In this document: in pieces, positions 44,801 through 51,926 of the stretch | Layout of the letters: the number at the start of each line of letters is the position of its first letter | Numbering within the stretch: the first letter of the stretch is position 1 | DNA from: Pseudomonadota bacterium | GTDB lineage: Bacteria; Pseudomonadota; Alphaproteobacteria; Sphingomonadales; Sphingomonadaceae | Direction: 5' to 3' | DNA length: 56,373 nt | Assembly (NCBI GenBank): GCA_023417515.1 | Contig: JAEZFL010000035.1 | Location: 1 to 56,373, forward strand | Notes under the pieces: model-generated | Seen by the model: only the letters and a program-made list of their open reading frames with translations | What the model was told of the DNA's origin: nothing | Database searches by the model: none | Made by a program: the position numbers and the translations under genes

Positions 44801-47800
44801 CAGCAACGAAATTGTTTATGACGGTCGCATTCATGATGCTGTTGCTGCCGTTGATCACACCGGCCGCCGACGAAAGATCGATCGCGCTCCCGCTCCCGAA
44901 GTCGAAGATGTCGTTGTTGTCGATCAGCAGGTCCATCGTGCCGGAGCCCGTGATGCGCCCCTGGATCGCCCCGGACTGTTCGGGGCCGGAGCCGGCAACG
45001 CCGTTGGCGCCGATCGTGTTGTTCTGGATTGTGATGTCGAGCTCGGCCGACGAAGTCGTGTCGATCGCATTCACGTTGAACGCGTAGCCGCCGATCGTAT
45101 CGGTGATGGTGTTGCCCGAAATGAGCGCGCGCAGGTCGGCGCTTCCCGCCGGGCTGATCGTCACGCCGCTGCCCAGCACCACCGATGACGGCTGGTTGTT
45201 GCTCAGAATGTTGTTGGTGAAGGTGATGTGGCTGGAGCCGGTCGCGCTCTGGTTCGTGGCGAACTGGAAATGGTCGCCCTCGGCGTTGGTGAAGGTGTTT
45301 CCGGAGATCAGGGCGGTGACGTTGGCGCTGTCGTTCGCCTGGATGATCAGGTTGTCGTCGCCGAGCGCGCCCTGGTAGCTGTTGCTGAACGTCGAGCCGG
45401 TGATGGTGACGTTGAGCGAGCCGGTGTCGTTGCGGATCGCGAAATTGTCGTCGGCATTGGCGTTGAACGTCGAGTTGGTGACGACGACGTGGCCGCTGGC
45501 ATTGACCAGGAAGACTCCGTCCTCGTCGATCGCGTTGCCGTTGTTGCTGGACGTCACATTGGTCAGCGACAGGTTGTTGACGCCGGAGCCGCGAATGCCG
45601 CTGCCGCCGGAGCCGGTGATGGTCACGCCGGTGAGGCTGATATTGCTGACATTGGTGAGATCGATGCCGTGGCCGAGCGAGTTGAGGATCGACCCGCCCG
45701 ACGCGGTGAAGCCGCCGCTGCCGGTGTTGGCGAGGATGATTCCGTTCACCGCGCCGTTGGTGTTGACCGTCGCGAAGGTGACTCCGGCCGCGCCGATGTC
45801 GGTGCCGCGGATGTCGACCGCGGTGCCGGTGCCGGTGCTGACCGTGTTGCTGTTGCCGGTGACGGTGACCGAGCCGCCGGTCGCGTTGGCCGACAGGCCC
45901 GCGCCGCCGGTCGTGGTGATGTCGAGGCTGCCGCCGGTGAAGTTGATCGCGGCGCTGTTGTTGGTGATGTTGACCGCGGCATTGCCGCCGGTGGTCAGAG
46001 TGATCTGAGAGCCGGTGAAATTGACCGTGCCCGCGCTGTTGGCGATGTCGATGCCGCCGGCGCCGCCGGTGCTCGACAGGTTGCCACCGAACGCGACCGT
46101 TCCGCCGGTGCGGTTGCTGATGTCGATCAGGTCGACATTGGCGGTGTTGTTGGTGAGCGCGGCGTTGATCGTGATGTTGCCGTTGCCGCCGTTGATCAGC
46201 ACGGTTTCGGCATTCGCATCGTTGGTGGCGCCGATCGTGCCGCCGTTGATGTTCACGGCGTTGCTGTTGCCGACGATCTCGACTCCGCTTCCGGTCGTGC
46301 CGTCGATGTTGACGGTGGTGAAGGTGACCGCGCCCTGGGTCTGCGCCTGGCCGTTGATCTCGATCCCGTCGCCCTGCGTGTTGTCGATCGTCGCGCTGGA
46401 GAAGGTGAAGGTCGAGTTGGAGTTGGTGATGTTGATTCCGTCGGCGCCCGCTGCGGCGGTTCCGCCGATGGTGACGGCGCCGCCGCTGAAGGTGCCGGCT
46501 CCGGCCGCGTCGAGATTGTTGATGTTGATCGCGTGGCCGCTGGCGACAGTGCCGCTGGTCAGGGTCTGGAAGGCGATCCCGCTCGTCCCCATCGCGCCGT
46601 TCTGAAGGTTCAGGACCTGGCCGGTGGTCGTGGTCACCGAGTTCGCCGCGCCGGTGATGTTGAGCGTGCCGCCGCCGGTGAAGGTCAGTCCGGTGCCGCT
46701 CGTGGTGGTGATGTCGAGGCCGGTGCCGGTCGCGTTGAAGTTGATCGTGCCGCTGTTGTTGGTGAGCGTGACTCCGTTGCCGGTGGTCCCGGCGCCCGCG
46801 CTGACGAAGGTCTGGCCGTTGAAGTTGATCGTCCCGGCATTGCCGTCGAGCAGGATTCCGGTCTGGCCGTCGCCGATCGCGCCCTCGGTGAGCTGGCCGC
46901 CGAACGTCACGGTGCCGCCGGTGCGGTCCTGGATCTCGACCAGCGAGCCGCCGGGATTGGTGATGTTGCCGTTATAGGTGATGTTGGCGCTGCCGCCGGA
47001 GCTTGCGGTGCCGCCGCCGGCCTGGCCGATCAGGAAGCCGGTGCCGGTCGAGTTCTGGATGGTGCCGGCATTGGCGGTGAAGCTGCCGGTCAGCAGATTG
47101 GCGCCGGTGCCGGCGAGATGGACGCCCTCGGCCGCCGAGCCCGACGAGCTGAGGCTGGTCAGGGTGACGTTGAGGGCGCCGCCCTGGTCGATGTCGACCG
47201 CCTGGCCGGAACCGCTGATGCTGGAATCGGTAATGGTGAGGCTGCCGACGGTGCCGTTGCCGTCGCGCAAATTGGTCGTGCCGTTATTGTCGCCGTCGAG
47301 GTTGATCCCGCGGATCTCGTTGTTGGTCGACAGAGTGACGCCGTAATTGGTGTTGTTGACGCTGTGGCTGTTGATCGTCGACTGGTTGCCCGACGCGCCG
47401 ATGGTGAGGCCGTTGACGACGAAGCTGTGGGAGTCGCCGAACAGCTTCTGCCCGGCCTCGAGCGTGATCCCGCCATTATAGGCGGCGTTGCCGCGGTCGT
47501 AGACGAAGATGGTGTCGCCCGCGCCGTCGACGTCCTGGTTGCCGGCGATGCCGTCGGCGGTGCCCACCCGGCCGGTGCCGACGGTACCGTCGTCGTTGAG
47601 CGGGGTGAGGCTGGTGAACGGCCTCAGATAGGAGCCGTCGGGGGCGCCGTTGGCGCCGCCATAATTGGCGTCGACATACCAGACGAGGCCGTCGACGGTG
47701 ACGTCCACCGTCCCCTCGTAGCCGGCGACGTTGGTGAGGCCGTCGGCATCGGCGACGCTATATTGGAAGCTCGCGGCGCCGGTGAAGCCGGTGTTCGGGG

Positions 47801-48179
47801 TGAAGGTGATGGTCTCGCCGACCAGGTCGATGGTGACGGTGCCGTTGACCGCGCCCGAGACCCCGGTGATGGTGAGGTTGGCGGCGCTTCCGTCGGGATC
47901 GATGTCGTTGCCGAGCAATTGGGCGAAGGTGAAGGTCTGCGGCGTGTTGCCGCTGATCGTCGCGGCGTCGTCGACCGCCATCGGCCCGATCTTGACCGAG
48001 CCGGGGACGAGCGTGGAGCCGTTGAGCAGGTCCTGGACCGTGACGTCGAGGGCGTCGTCGCCGACATTCTCGAAGGTCAAAGTGGTGCGCAGGACATCGC
48101 CGGCGTCGGCGATGCCGTCGCCATCCTGGTCGTTGGTGAACAGGGTCGAACGCGTGCGAACGCTGAAATTGGCCGGCAT
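38853..48179 (-). CDS. Giant secreted multi-domain protein (3108 aa): beta-helix, HExxH site, cadherin-like repeats, RTX end
   Basis: There is no N-terminal signal peptide, which with the RTX end suggests type I secretion. Order of regions: cadherin-like/DUF11-like start (1-150); a long Asn/Gly/Thr-rich right-handed beta-helix (about 170-1190); a Pro-rich linker; a metalloprotease-like site 'LMHELGHQAGLGDHYN' (His1411, Glu1412, His1415) with a Met-turn-like 'DDLMYGY'; an SdrD B-like Ca-binding module ('SVFFDVNQNGVFDSGTD', about 1500-1620); a series of cadherin/tandem-95 repeats (about 1640-2690, recurrent 'INDAPV'); RTX-type 'GGxGxD' repeats (about 2720-3000); and a serralysin-like C-terminus ending 'AIASNDFVM'. 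Probable adhesin or matrix protein. No type I secretion genes are in the window. The ATG at 48179 follows GGGGGATAAGCA. Confidence 0.88.
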   Translation of the reverse strand: MPANFSVRTRSTLFTNDQDGDGIADAGDVLRTTLTFENVGDDALDVTVQDLLNGSTLVPGSVKIGPMAVDDAATISGNTPQTFTFAQLLGNDIDPDGSAANLTITGVSGAVNGTVTIDLVGETITFTPNTGFTGAASFQYSVADADGLTNVAGYEGTVDVTVDGLVWYVDANYGGANGAPDGSYLRPFTSLTPLNDDGTVGTGRVGTADGIAGNQDVDGAGDTIFVYDRGNAAYNGGITLEAGQKLFGDSHSFVVNGLTIGASGNQSTINSHSVNNTNYGVTLSTNNEIRGINLDGDNNGTTNLRDGNGTVGSLTITDSSISGSGQAVDIDQGGALNVTLTSLSSSGSAAEGVHLAGTGANLLTGSFTANAGTIQNSTGTGFLIGQAGGGTASSGGSANITYNGNITNPGGSLVEIQDRTGGTVTFGGQLTEGAIGDGQTGILLDGNAGTINFNGQTFVSAGAGTTGNGVTLTNNSGTINFNATGTGLDITTTSGTGLTFTGGGTLNITGAANSVTTTTGQVLNLQNGAMGTSGIAFQTLTSGTVASGHAININNLDAAGAGTFSGGAVTIGGTAAAGADGINITNSNSTFTFSSATIDNTQGDGIEINGQAQTQGAVTFTTVNIDGTTGSGVEIVGNSNAVNINGGTIGATNDANAETVLINGGNGNITINAALTNNTANVDLIDISNRTGGTVAFGGNLSSTGGAGGIDIANSAGTVNFTGSQITLTTGGNAAVNITNNSAAINFTGGSLDITTTGGAGLSANATGGSVTVTGNSNTVSTGTGTAVDIRGTDIGAAGVTFATVNTNGAVNGIILANTGSGGFTASGGSILNSLGHGIDLTNVSNISLTGVTITGSGGSGIRGSGVNNLSLTNVTSSNNGNAIDEDGVFLVNASGHVVVTNSTFNANADDNFAIRNDTGSLNVTITGSTFSNSYQGALGDDNLIIQANDSANVTALISGNTFTNAEGDHFQFATNQSATGSSHITFTNNILSNNQPSSVVLGSGVTISPAGSADLRALISGNTITDTIGGYAFNVNAIDTTSSAELDITIQNNTIGANGVAGSGPEQSGAIQGRITGSGTMDLLIDNNDIFDFGSGSAIDLSSAAGVINGSNSIMNATVINNFVADGTAFAQRAFLVGAGASSGTHNNIIRLRLSNNDFDGNFPGGSANDLRATVFSNAQIQSPGYAGGGADPVAFVNHIIAQNGVAGVTGNGAVGAGVTNGFANTPGGANPPLPSTPNLPPPPIMLAPEPPADTGTGKGEGHSGDIPPPIDDGDTANGSGGTGGKGDGHAGDLPTDNAHPVIVDDNVLSQAELDYLVDAAIQRWIDAGASAEQVAAMRAANFSVADMTGVQLGMSDGANILIDNDGGRAGWFLDTTPDADEEYAGSGTRLTATGGAAAEGVDLLTVLMHELGHQAGLGDHYNLAARDDLMYGYAYEGERRLPADGQAAGAVPGSIPHPVFQLGPVVVGTVPGDNAFVVQYDSVVNALPGEDRLVQYFSNSADISWRDVPAGTLFSASTNAELLAVDSLSLGDSVFFDVNQNGVFDSGTDLAVAGVSLTLFADTNNNGVYDEGIDEAISYLDNDSSGTYDPAVDTPVAAGTPGAIALTVTTDATGAYAFNYLAPGDYIVRVDASNFLSGGPLEGLVSASVVVPAPDPNNNVNGDNNGQAFSGYAATRSIRLDFGLEPDGDTNNTLDLGFVATNDAPVNSVPGLQSFGEDGTLTFNAANGNLISVSDPDVGAGNLSVTLSIETGALTLSGTAGLTVTGNGTNNVTLTGTQAAINTALDGLVYNPGANYNGDRILTITTNDNGNTGVDPGLTGDSTSEEDTDTIAIDVTSINDAPVVIGDGTVDADPIVEDTPTGGQTVNALFSAQYSDAADAQFSVSNPGGSSPGSFSGIAVVANGSSGATGQWQYFNSNTSTWVDIGARSTASALLIGSGTAIRFNPALDFTGTAPTLTVNLIDNSLGFGITFGQVVDISGVGATGGSTAYSTGTVVLSQEVVPANIAPVLDLDADDSNSVGTGYAGAYTEGGAAVAISDTDVSITDADAGDDIVSATITIANAEAGDLLTVGTLPATVTVDPSSTATNVILVAAPGTSAADFEAAIEAVTYSNTGDNPTDFGTNTSRTITVTVNDGGDDSNVATATIAVTDVNDAPSGTSSTITAIEDVFRLIEAADLGFNDADGTLASVTISAVTGGGLYFDADGTAGAGVPVLVTTFPATYTAQDLADGKVSFRADPNANGAAIGTITFAVTDDDGATDSTSNTLTVDVTAVNDTPVLTTGGPIAATEQTAVAILPAGAVADVDLDARNGGLGDYAGATFSVNRNPVANAEDLFSLVAGPNFTIDGNQLKAGGQVFATFSTGLAGTIVVNFTSAQTIATSALVDEVIQAVRYTNGSDNPPASVQLAVGFTDGSPGGGQGAGASGLDVNLVTVNIAAVNDAPVNSLGGTIGTGEDAIDAWLSGMSISDPDADPATDLVTVTFNVQNGTLDIRTDVVGGVTAGGVTGDDTDTITVTATLNQINATLAAVNGLTYSPDPDFFGNDTLTVTTNDQGANGSGGALTDIDTRTIIVSPQPDAPVAQPDAISTLENVIGTGSLFANNGSGPDVDVDGDAIVISEVNGSAANVGVEITLASGAKLTVNADGTYSYNPNGKFTTLTDNTSGAVNTSTVGDTFQYTVAGGNTVTVTVTVNGVAGPGDWLMGDGTDNVINGTALGDLFLLQQGGDDTATGMGGADGFYFGGAYDVNDIVHGNGGRDQLGLQGDYSGGVTLGTITGIEDLILLSGAITRFGDTANNFYDYNITTQDSNVAAGQTLLVDGVTLRAGEDLTFDGSAETDGNFLIYAGMGVDHLTGGMGNDGFLFRGGGHLTGADTVNGGAGSDHLGLRGDYTGGNAVTFNAGSMTGIEVIVVLSGQDLRFGPAIGPCSYEITMHDANVLAGQRMIIDAATLRPDESLSFDGSAESDGSFRIVGGGCDDILIGSQNDDLITGALGADLLIGGGGNDRFIYRSVLESDPNDVPDFILDFSMGDLVDLSAIDANTTLAGNQAFVFIDDNAFTGQAGQLRSEDLGGGNWVVQADIDGDGVSDFDLLIFSSDMDAIASNDFVM

Positions 48180-48435
48180 TGCTTATCCCCCACCACGCAA
48201 CCCGGGGAGGAGGGTCGCGACTCTGCGGCTCCCAAACGCCGCCTGGGGGTTTTCGCATGATTCAGATCAACCGGCTAGGTTGATTCACGATTCGTTAGGC
48301 ATAGATCGCCGTTTGCGCCGACCGTCCAAGAACGGCGCAAGTCCGGTGGCAAATGTCCCCAAGGTGCGAGGCCCCGGGAAAAGATGGGCGCCGGCGACTG
48401 CCGAACCGGCGCCCGAGTCGATCTCCTTCTTCTCG
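48180..48435. other. Upstream region of the giant gene
   Basis: 256 nt without a gene; with repeat copy F the gap to the autotransporter gene is 406 nt. It holds the minus-strand promoter of the giant gene. Locally AT-richer sequence lies around 48258-48305 ('GATTCAGATCAACCGG', 'GTTGATTCACGATTCG'). I cannot assign promoter boxes with confidence. Confidence 0.45.
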
Positions 48436-48577
48436 CCCCTCCCCTTCAGGGGAGGGGATCAAGGGGTGGGGAGCGGCGAAGGCCCTCGATGGGCCTGAGG
48501 CGCTTTGAAAGCTCGCTCGGGGGCATCGAGCCTCTTCGCTCCCCTCCACCCCCATCCCCTCCTCTGAAGAGGAGGAC
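48436..48577. repeat. Multi-hairpin intergenic repeat, copy F (divergent)
   Basis: It begins with CCCCTCCCC-ttca-GGGGAGGGG, has AAGGGGTGGGGAGCG on the left matched by CGCTCCCCTCCACCCCC on the right, and ends CCTCCTC-tga-AGAGGAGG. The same overall inverted plan as copies B-E but with a longer, different centre. It lies right after the autotransporter stop and could terminate it. Confidence 0.6.
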
Positions 48578-48585
48578 CTTACCCT

Positions 48586-51500
48586 CTAAAAGCCGATGCC
48601 GAGCGAGATGCGGCCGCCGATCGCGGCGCGGCCGTCCTGCTCCTCGGCGAGCAGCTCGGCGCCGATGACGGTGCCGCCCTGCCCGCCGACCAGGCGCAGC
48701 GCGCCGGTCCAGCCCGACGTGCGTTCCTCGGGCGCCAGCGTGAAGTCGTCGCCGTCGCCGAAGCGGGCGACCGTCTCGCCGAGCGCGCCCGCCAGGATCT
48801 GGCGGCGGCCGCCCTCAGCCTCGGCGCGAAGCCAGAACGAGTCGGCCTCGCGATTGCCCCATTCCATGCCCGCGGCGAGGGCGAGCGTCCCGGCCAGCTC
48901 GTCGCTGTCGCGGCCGTCGACGACCAGGTCGATGGCGTCGCCGCCGCCACTTTCCGCATAGCCGTCCTCGTTGAGGCGGTAATAATGGACTGCCAGCGAC
49001 GGGCGCAGGTGCAGGGCGCCGAGGTCGATGTCGTAGGACAGGCCGGCGCCGGCCGAGAGCAAGGTGCCGTTCCACTCGCCGGTGGTGGTGCGGGTGACCG
49101 GCGCGCCATCCTGGGTCGTGCCGGTGAAGATGCGGGTCGAATCGAACGACACGCTCGCCGCCGAGCCGCGGGCATAAGCGTGCAACGGCCCGAAACTGCC
49201 GCGCCAATAAGCGGCGAGCTCATATTGCGCGGTGCGCACGCTATTGTCGTTCTCGCCGTCGGCGTCGGACCCGGTGACATAAGCGAGAGTCGCGCCGACC
49301 GCGCCGGCGCCGAGCTGGCGCTCGAGACCGCCCGAGGCCGCCCAGCCGCTGACGTCGTAGGAGGCGGTGTCGCCGAGGTCCTTCGACGTGCCGAAGCCCG
49401 CCTGCTGGATCCAGAAGCGCCAGCCGCCGCCCATGTCGGCGCCGGCCGGGCGCGGGTCGTTGAGGAAGCGCGCGGTGGTGCGCGAGCCCAGGGTCACCGT
49501 CTCGAACGTGCCGCCGGCATGATCGGGCAGAAGCTGGGTGAGCTGGGCGCGCAATGCGTCGCCGCTGGCCAGCCCGAGGAACACGCCGGCGACGTCGGCG
49601 TCGGAATCGAGTGCCGCGAACACCGCGTCATAGGCGCTTGTCGCCGAGCCGTTGAGGCCGAGCTCGGCCGCGCTCTTGCGCGCGATATTGACCGCGACCT
49701 CGCCCGCCGTCGCATTGGCCTCGACCGTGCCTCGGAACAGGAACGGCAGGGTGTCGCTGTCGAAGCCGATCGCTCCGGCATTGGTCAGCGATCCGGCGTC
49801 GACCACGACGTAGCGGCCGGCCGCCTCGCTGACGTTGCGCAGGCGCACCCGGATCTCGGTGCCGGTGCCGAAGCTCGCCGCTCCGGCGACGTCGTAGCGT
49901 GTGTTGGTCCCCGCCGCGCCGTCAATGTCGACACCGAGGATCGCGCCGTTGCCGACGCTCAGGGAATTGAGCGCGACCGGCGCCGCCGTGGTGACGTGGA
50001 AGCTGCCCCCGGTCATCGCGACGTCGAGCCCGGCGCTGCCGGCGAGCGTGCCCTGGAAGCCGGCGGTTCCGCCGATCTCGAGCCGGTCGGCGCCGCCGCC
50101 GAAATCGAGGCCGCCGGTCAGCGCCGCGGTGCCGGCGAGGGTGACCCGGTCGGCGCCCGCCCCGAACTCGACGAGGCCGGAATAGGTCGCCGCGCCCGAC
50201 AGCGACAGGCGGTTGTCGCCGAGGCCGAAGCGGGTGCGGCCGGTGACCTTGCCGTCGGTGACCTCGAACAGGTCGCTGCCGCTGCCGAAGCGGACCTCCC
50301 CGGTCAGCGCCGGGACCGGGGTGTTGGTGCCGCTGAGCCGGGTCTGGCGGACGGTCGCTCCCGAGGTGTTGGCGCTGAGGTCGATCGCGATCGCCGGAGT
50401 CGCCGCCGCGCCGCCGGCCGCCGCGATGATGTTGCTGTTCTCGACCAGGGTGACTCCGCCGGTCAGGTCGACGATCGCCGCCGCGGCGCCGTTGGCGCCG
50501 GCGGTCGCCTCGATCCGGCCGCTGTTGCGGATCGTCGCGACGGCGGCGCCGGAGTCGATCTGGATCGCTCGGGTGAGGTCGCCGGCATCTCCGCCGCCCT
50601 GGGCGCGGACGACGCCGGTGACCCGGACCGCCGGAACGCTTGCCCCGCTGCCGATTCGGATCGCGGTGGCGTTGGCGCCGACCGAATTGGCGGTGACGCT
50701 GCCGCTCACGGTCATTCCGCCGGCGATGGCGACGTTGCCGCCGAGGCCGCCGATCTGGACGCCGTTGCCGTTGACCCCGGCATGGATGCCCGAGCCTGCG
50801 ATTCCGCCCTCGATGACCAGGCCGTGGCCGCCGGCATTGCCGGTGACCGCGCCGATCGCGATATCGTCGGTCGCCGAGCCGATCAGCACCGCCGGCGCCG
50901 CTCCGGCGGACAGGATCGAGGCGGTCCCCTCCTCGCTGTCCTTGATCCCGTCATCGTCCTCGTCGTCGTCCGTCGTGCTGTTGTTGGGCGGCGGCGCCGC
51001 GAAGACGATGCCGCGGGCGACGTCGCCGCTGATCCGGACCGCCGGACCGCCCTGGAGCAGGTCGTCGGCGTCGAGCTTGGTCGCGTCGGCCGGCGCCGTG
51101 GTGGTGCGGTAGCCGGTGGCGGTCACCACGCCCTGGAAGACGAGCGCGCCGCCGATGTCGCCGTCGAGCGCGACTCCGACGCTGTTGTGGCCGCGAACGG
51201 TGACGGGGCCGTTGATGGTCACGTTGCCGGTCACGTCGCCGGCGCGGATGCCGAAGCTTTCATTGCCGAGCACGTCGATTCCGCCGCTGTTGGTCAGCGC
51301 GCCGACCAGTCGGCTGTCGAGCGCGATTCCCGCCGAATCGTTGCCCTCGATCTCGATCCGGCCCGAGTTGATCACATTGCCGGTGAAGCTGCCCCCGGGA
51401 GCGATTCGGATCCCGTAGCGGCGAGCGCCCTGCGCGAACGGTCCGTCGATGTCGCCGTCCTTGTCGGCGTCGGTAGGGGTATAGTCTTCGAGGATCCGAA

Positions 51501-51816
51501 TGGTGCCGCTGTTGGTGATGTTTCCGGCTCGCCCCGGCTGCGCGAGGATGCCGGTCGAGTCGCTGGCATTGTTGATCTCGATCGTGCCGGCGTTGCTGAC
51601 ATTGTTGTTGCTGTCGATCGTGACCGCGGTGCCGGAGGTGAGCTTGATCGAGCCGGCGCTGGTCACGACGACATTGTCAGGCGCGCCCGAGGTCGCGGTC
51701 GAGGTCTGGATCGGCGCCGTGATCGCCGTGTTCACGGTGCGCTCGGCGAGGGCGTGGGTGGCGGTCGCGACGAGGAGGACCGGGGTCAGGCAGGTGCAGG
51801 CCAGCAGATGACGCAT
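48586..51816 (-). CDS. Autotransporter (type V secretion) protein
   Basis: A 1076-residue protein. The signal peptide is MRHLLACTCLTPVLLVATA (to about residue 24). The passenger (about 25-780) is made of Gly/Ala/Ser/Asn-rich repeats such as 'NSGTIRI', 'NSGRIEI' and 'SGSGSDLFEVTDG'-like beta-helix rungs, with an Asp/Glu cluster 'DDDEDDDGIKDSEEG'. The C-terminal barrel (about 790-1076) has aromatic alternation and the terminal 'GGRISLGIGF'. The ATG at 51816 follows AAGGGAAGA; the longer open frame to 53124 overlaps the TonB receptor gene. Adhesion or surface function is likely; no protease triad was recognised. Confidence 0.9.
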   Translation of the reverse strand: MRHLLACTCLTPVLLVATATHALAERTVNTAITAPIQTSTATSGAPDNVVVTSAGSIKLTSGTAVTIDSNNNVSNAGTIEINNASDSTGILAQPGRAGNITNSGTIRILEDYTPTDADKDGDIDGPFAQGARRYGIRIAPGGSFTGNVINSGRIEIEGNDSAGIALDSRLVGALTNSGGIDVLGNESFGIRAGDVTGNVTINGPVTVRGHNSVGVALDGDIGGALVFQGVVTATGYRTTTAPADATKLDADDLLQGGPAVRISGDVARGIVFAAPPPNNSTTDDDEDDDGIKDSEEGTASILSAGAAPAVLIGSATDDIAIGAVTGNAGGHGLVIEGGIAGSGIHAGVNGNGVQIGGLGGNVAIAGGMTVSGSVTANSVGANATAIRIGSGASVPAVRVTGVVRAQGGGDAGDLTRAIQIDSGAAVATIRNSGRIEATAGANGAAAAIVDLTGGVTLVENSNIIAAAGGAAATPAIAIDLSANTSGATVRQTRLSGTNTPVPALTGEVRFGSGSDLFEVTDGKVTGRTRFGLGDNRLSLSGAATYSGLVEFGAGADRVTLAGTAALTGGLDFGGGADRLEIGGTAGFQGTLAGSAGLDVAMTGGSFHVTTAAPVALNSLSVGNGAILGVDIDGAAGTNTRYDVAGAASFGTGTEIRVRLRNVSEAAGRYVVVDAGSLTNAGAIGFDSDTLPFLFRGTVEANATAGEVAVNIARKSAAELGLNGSATSAYDAVFAALDSDADVAGVFLGLASGDALRAQLTQLLPDHAGGTFETVTLGSRTTARFLNDPRPAGADMGGGWRFWIQQAGFGTSKDLGDTASYDVSGWAASGGLERQLGAGAVGATLAYVTGSDADGENDNSVRTAQYELAAYWRGSFGPLHAYARGSAASVSFDSTRIFTGTTQDGAPVTRTTTGEWNGTLLSAGAGLSYDIDLGALHLRPSLAVHYYRLNEDGYAESGGGDAIDLVVDGRDSDELAGTLALAAGMEWGNREADSFWLRAEAEGGRRQILAGALGETVARFGDGDDFTLAPEERTSGWTGALRLVGGQGGTVIGAELLAEEQDGRAAIGGRISLGIGF

Positions 51817-51926
51817 TCGCTTGTGTCTTCCCTTGTGAGATGGCCGCTGCGCCGGAAGTGGCGCGGGCCTTCTGCTCGGGATGACGCCGCGGGCCGCGCG
51901 GACCCGCACTGGCCGAAACGAAAAAG

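Noticed and set aside
45228..48260. 1010-codon open frame on the plus strand opposite the giant gene
   Set aside because: It mirrors the repetitive GC-biased codons of the minus-strand protein. The translation is Asp/Val/Ala/Gly noise with no domain, and the minus frame has clear beta-helix and cadherin-like repeats.
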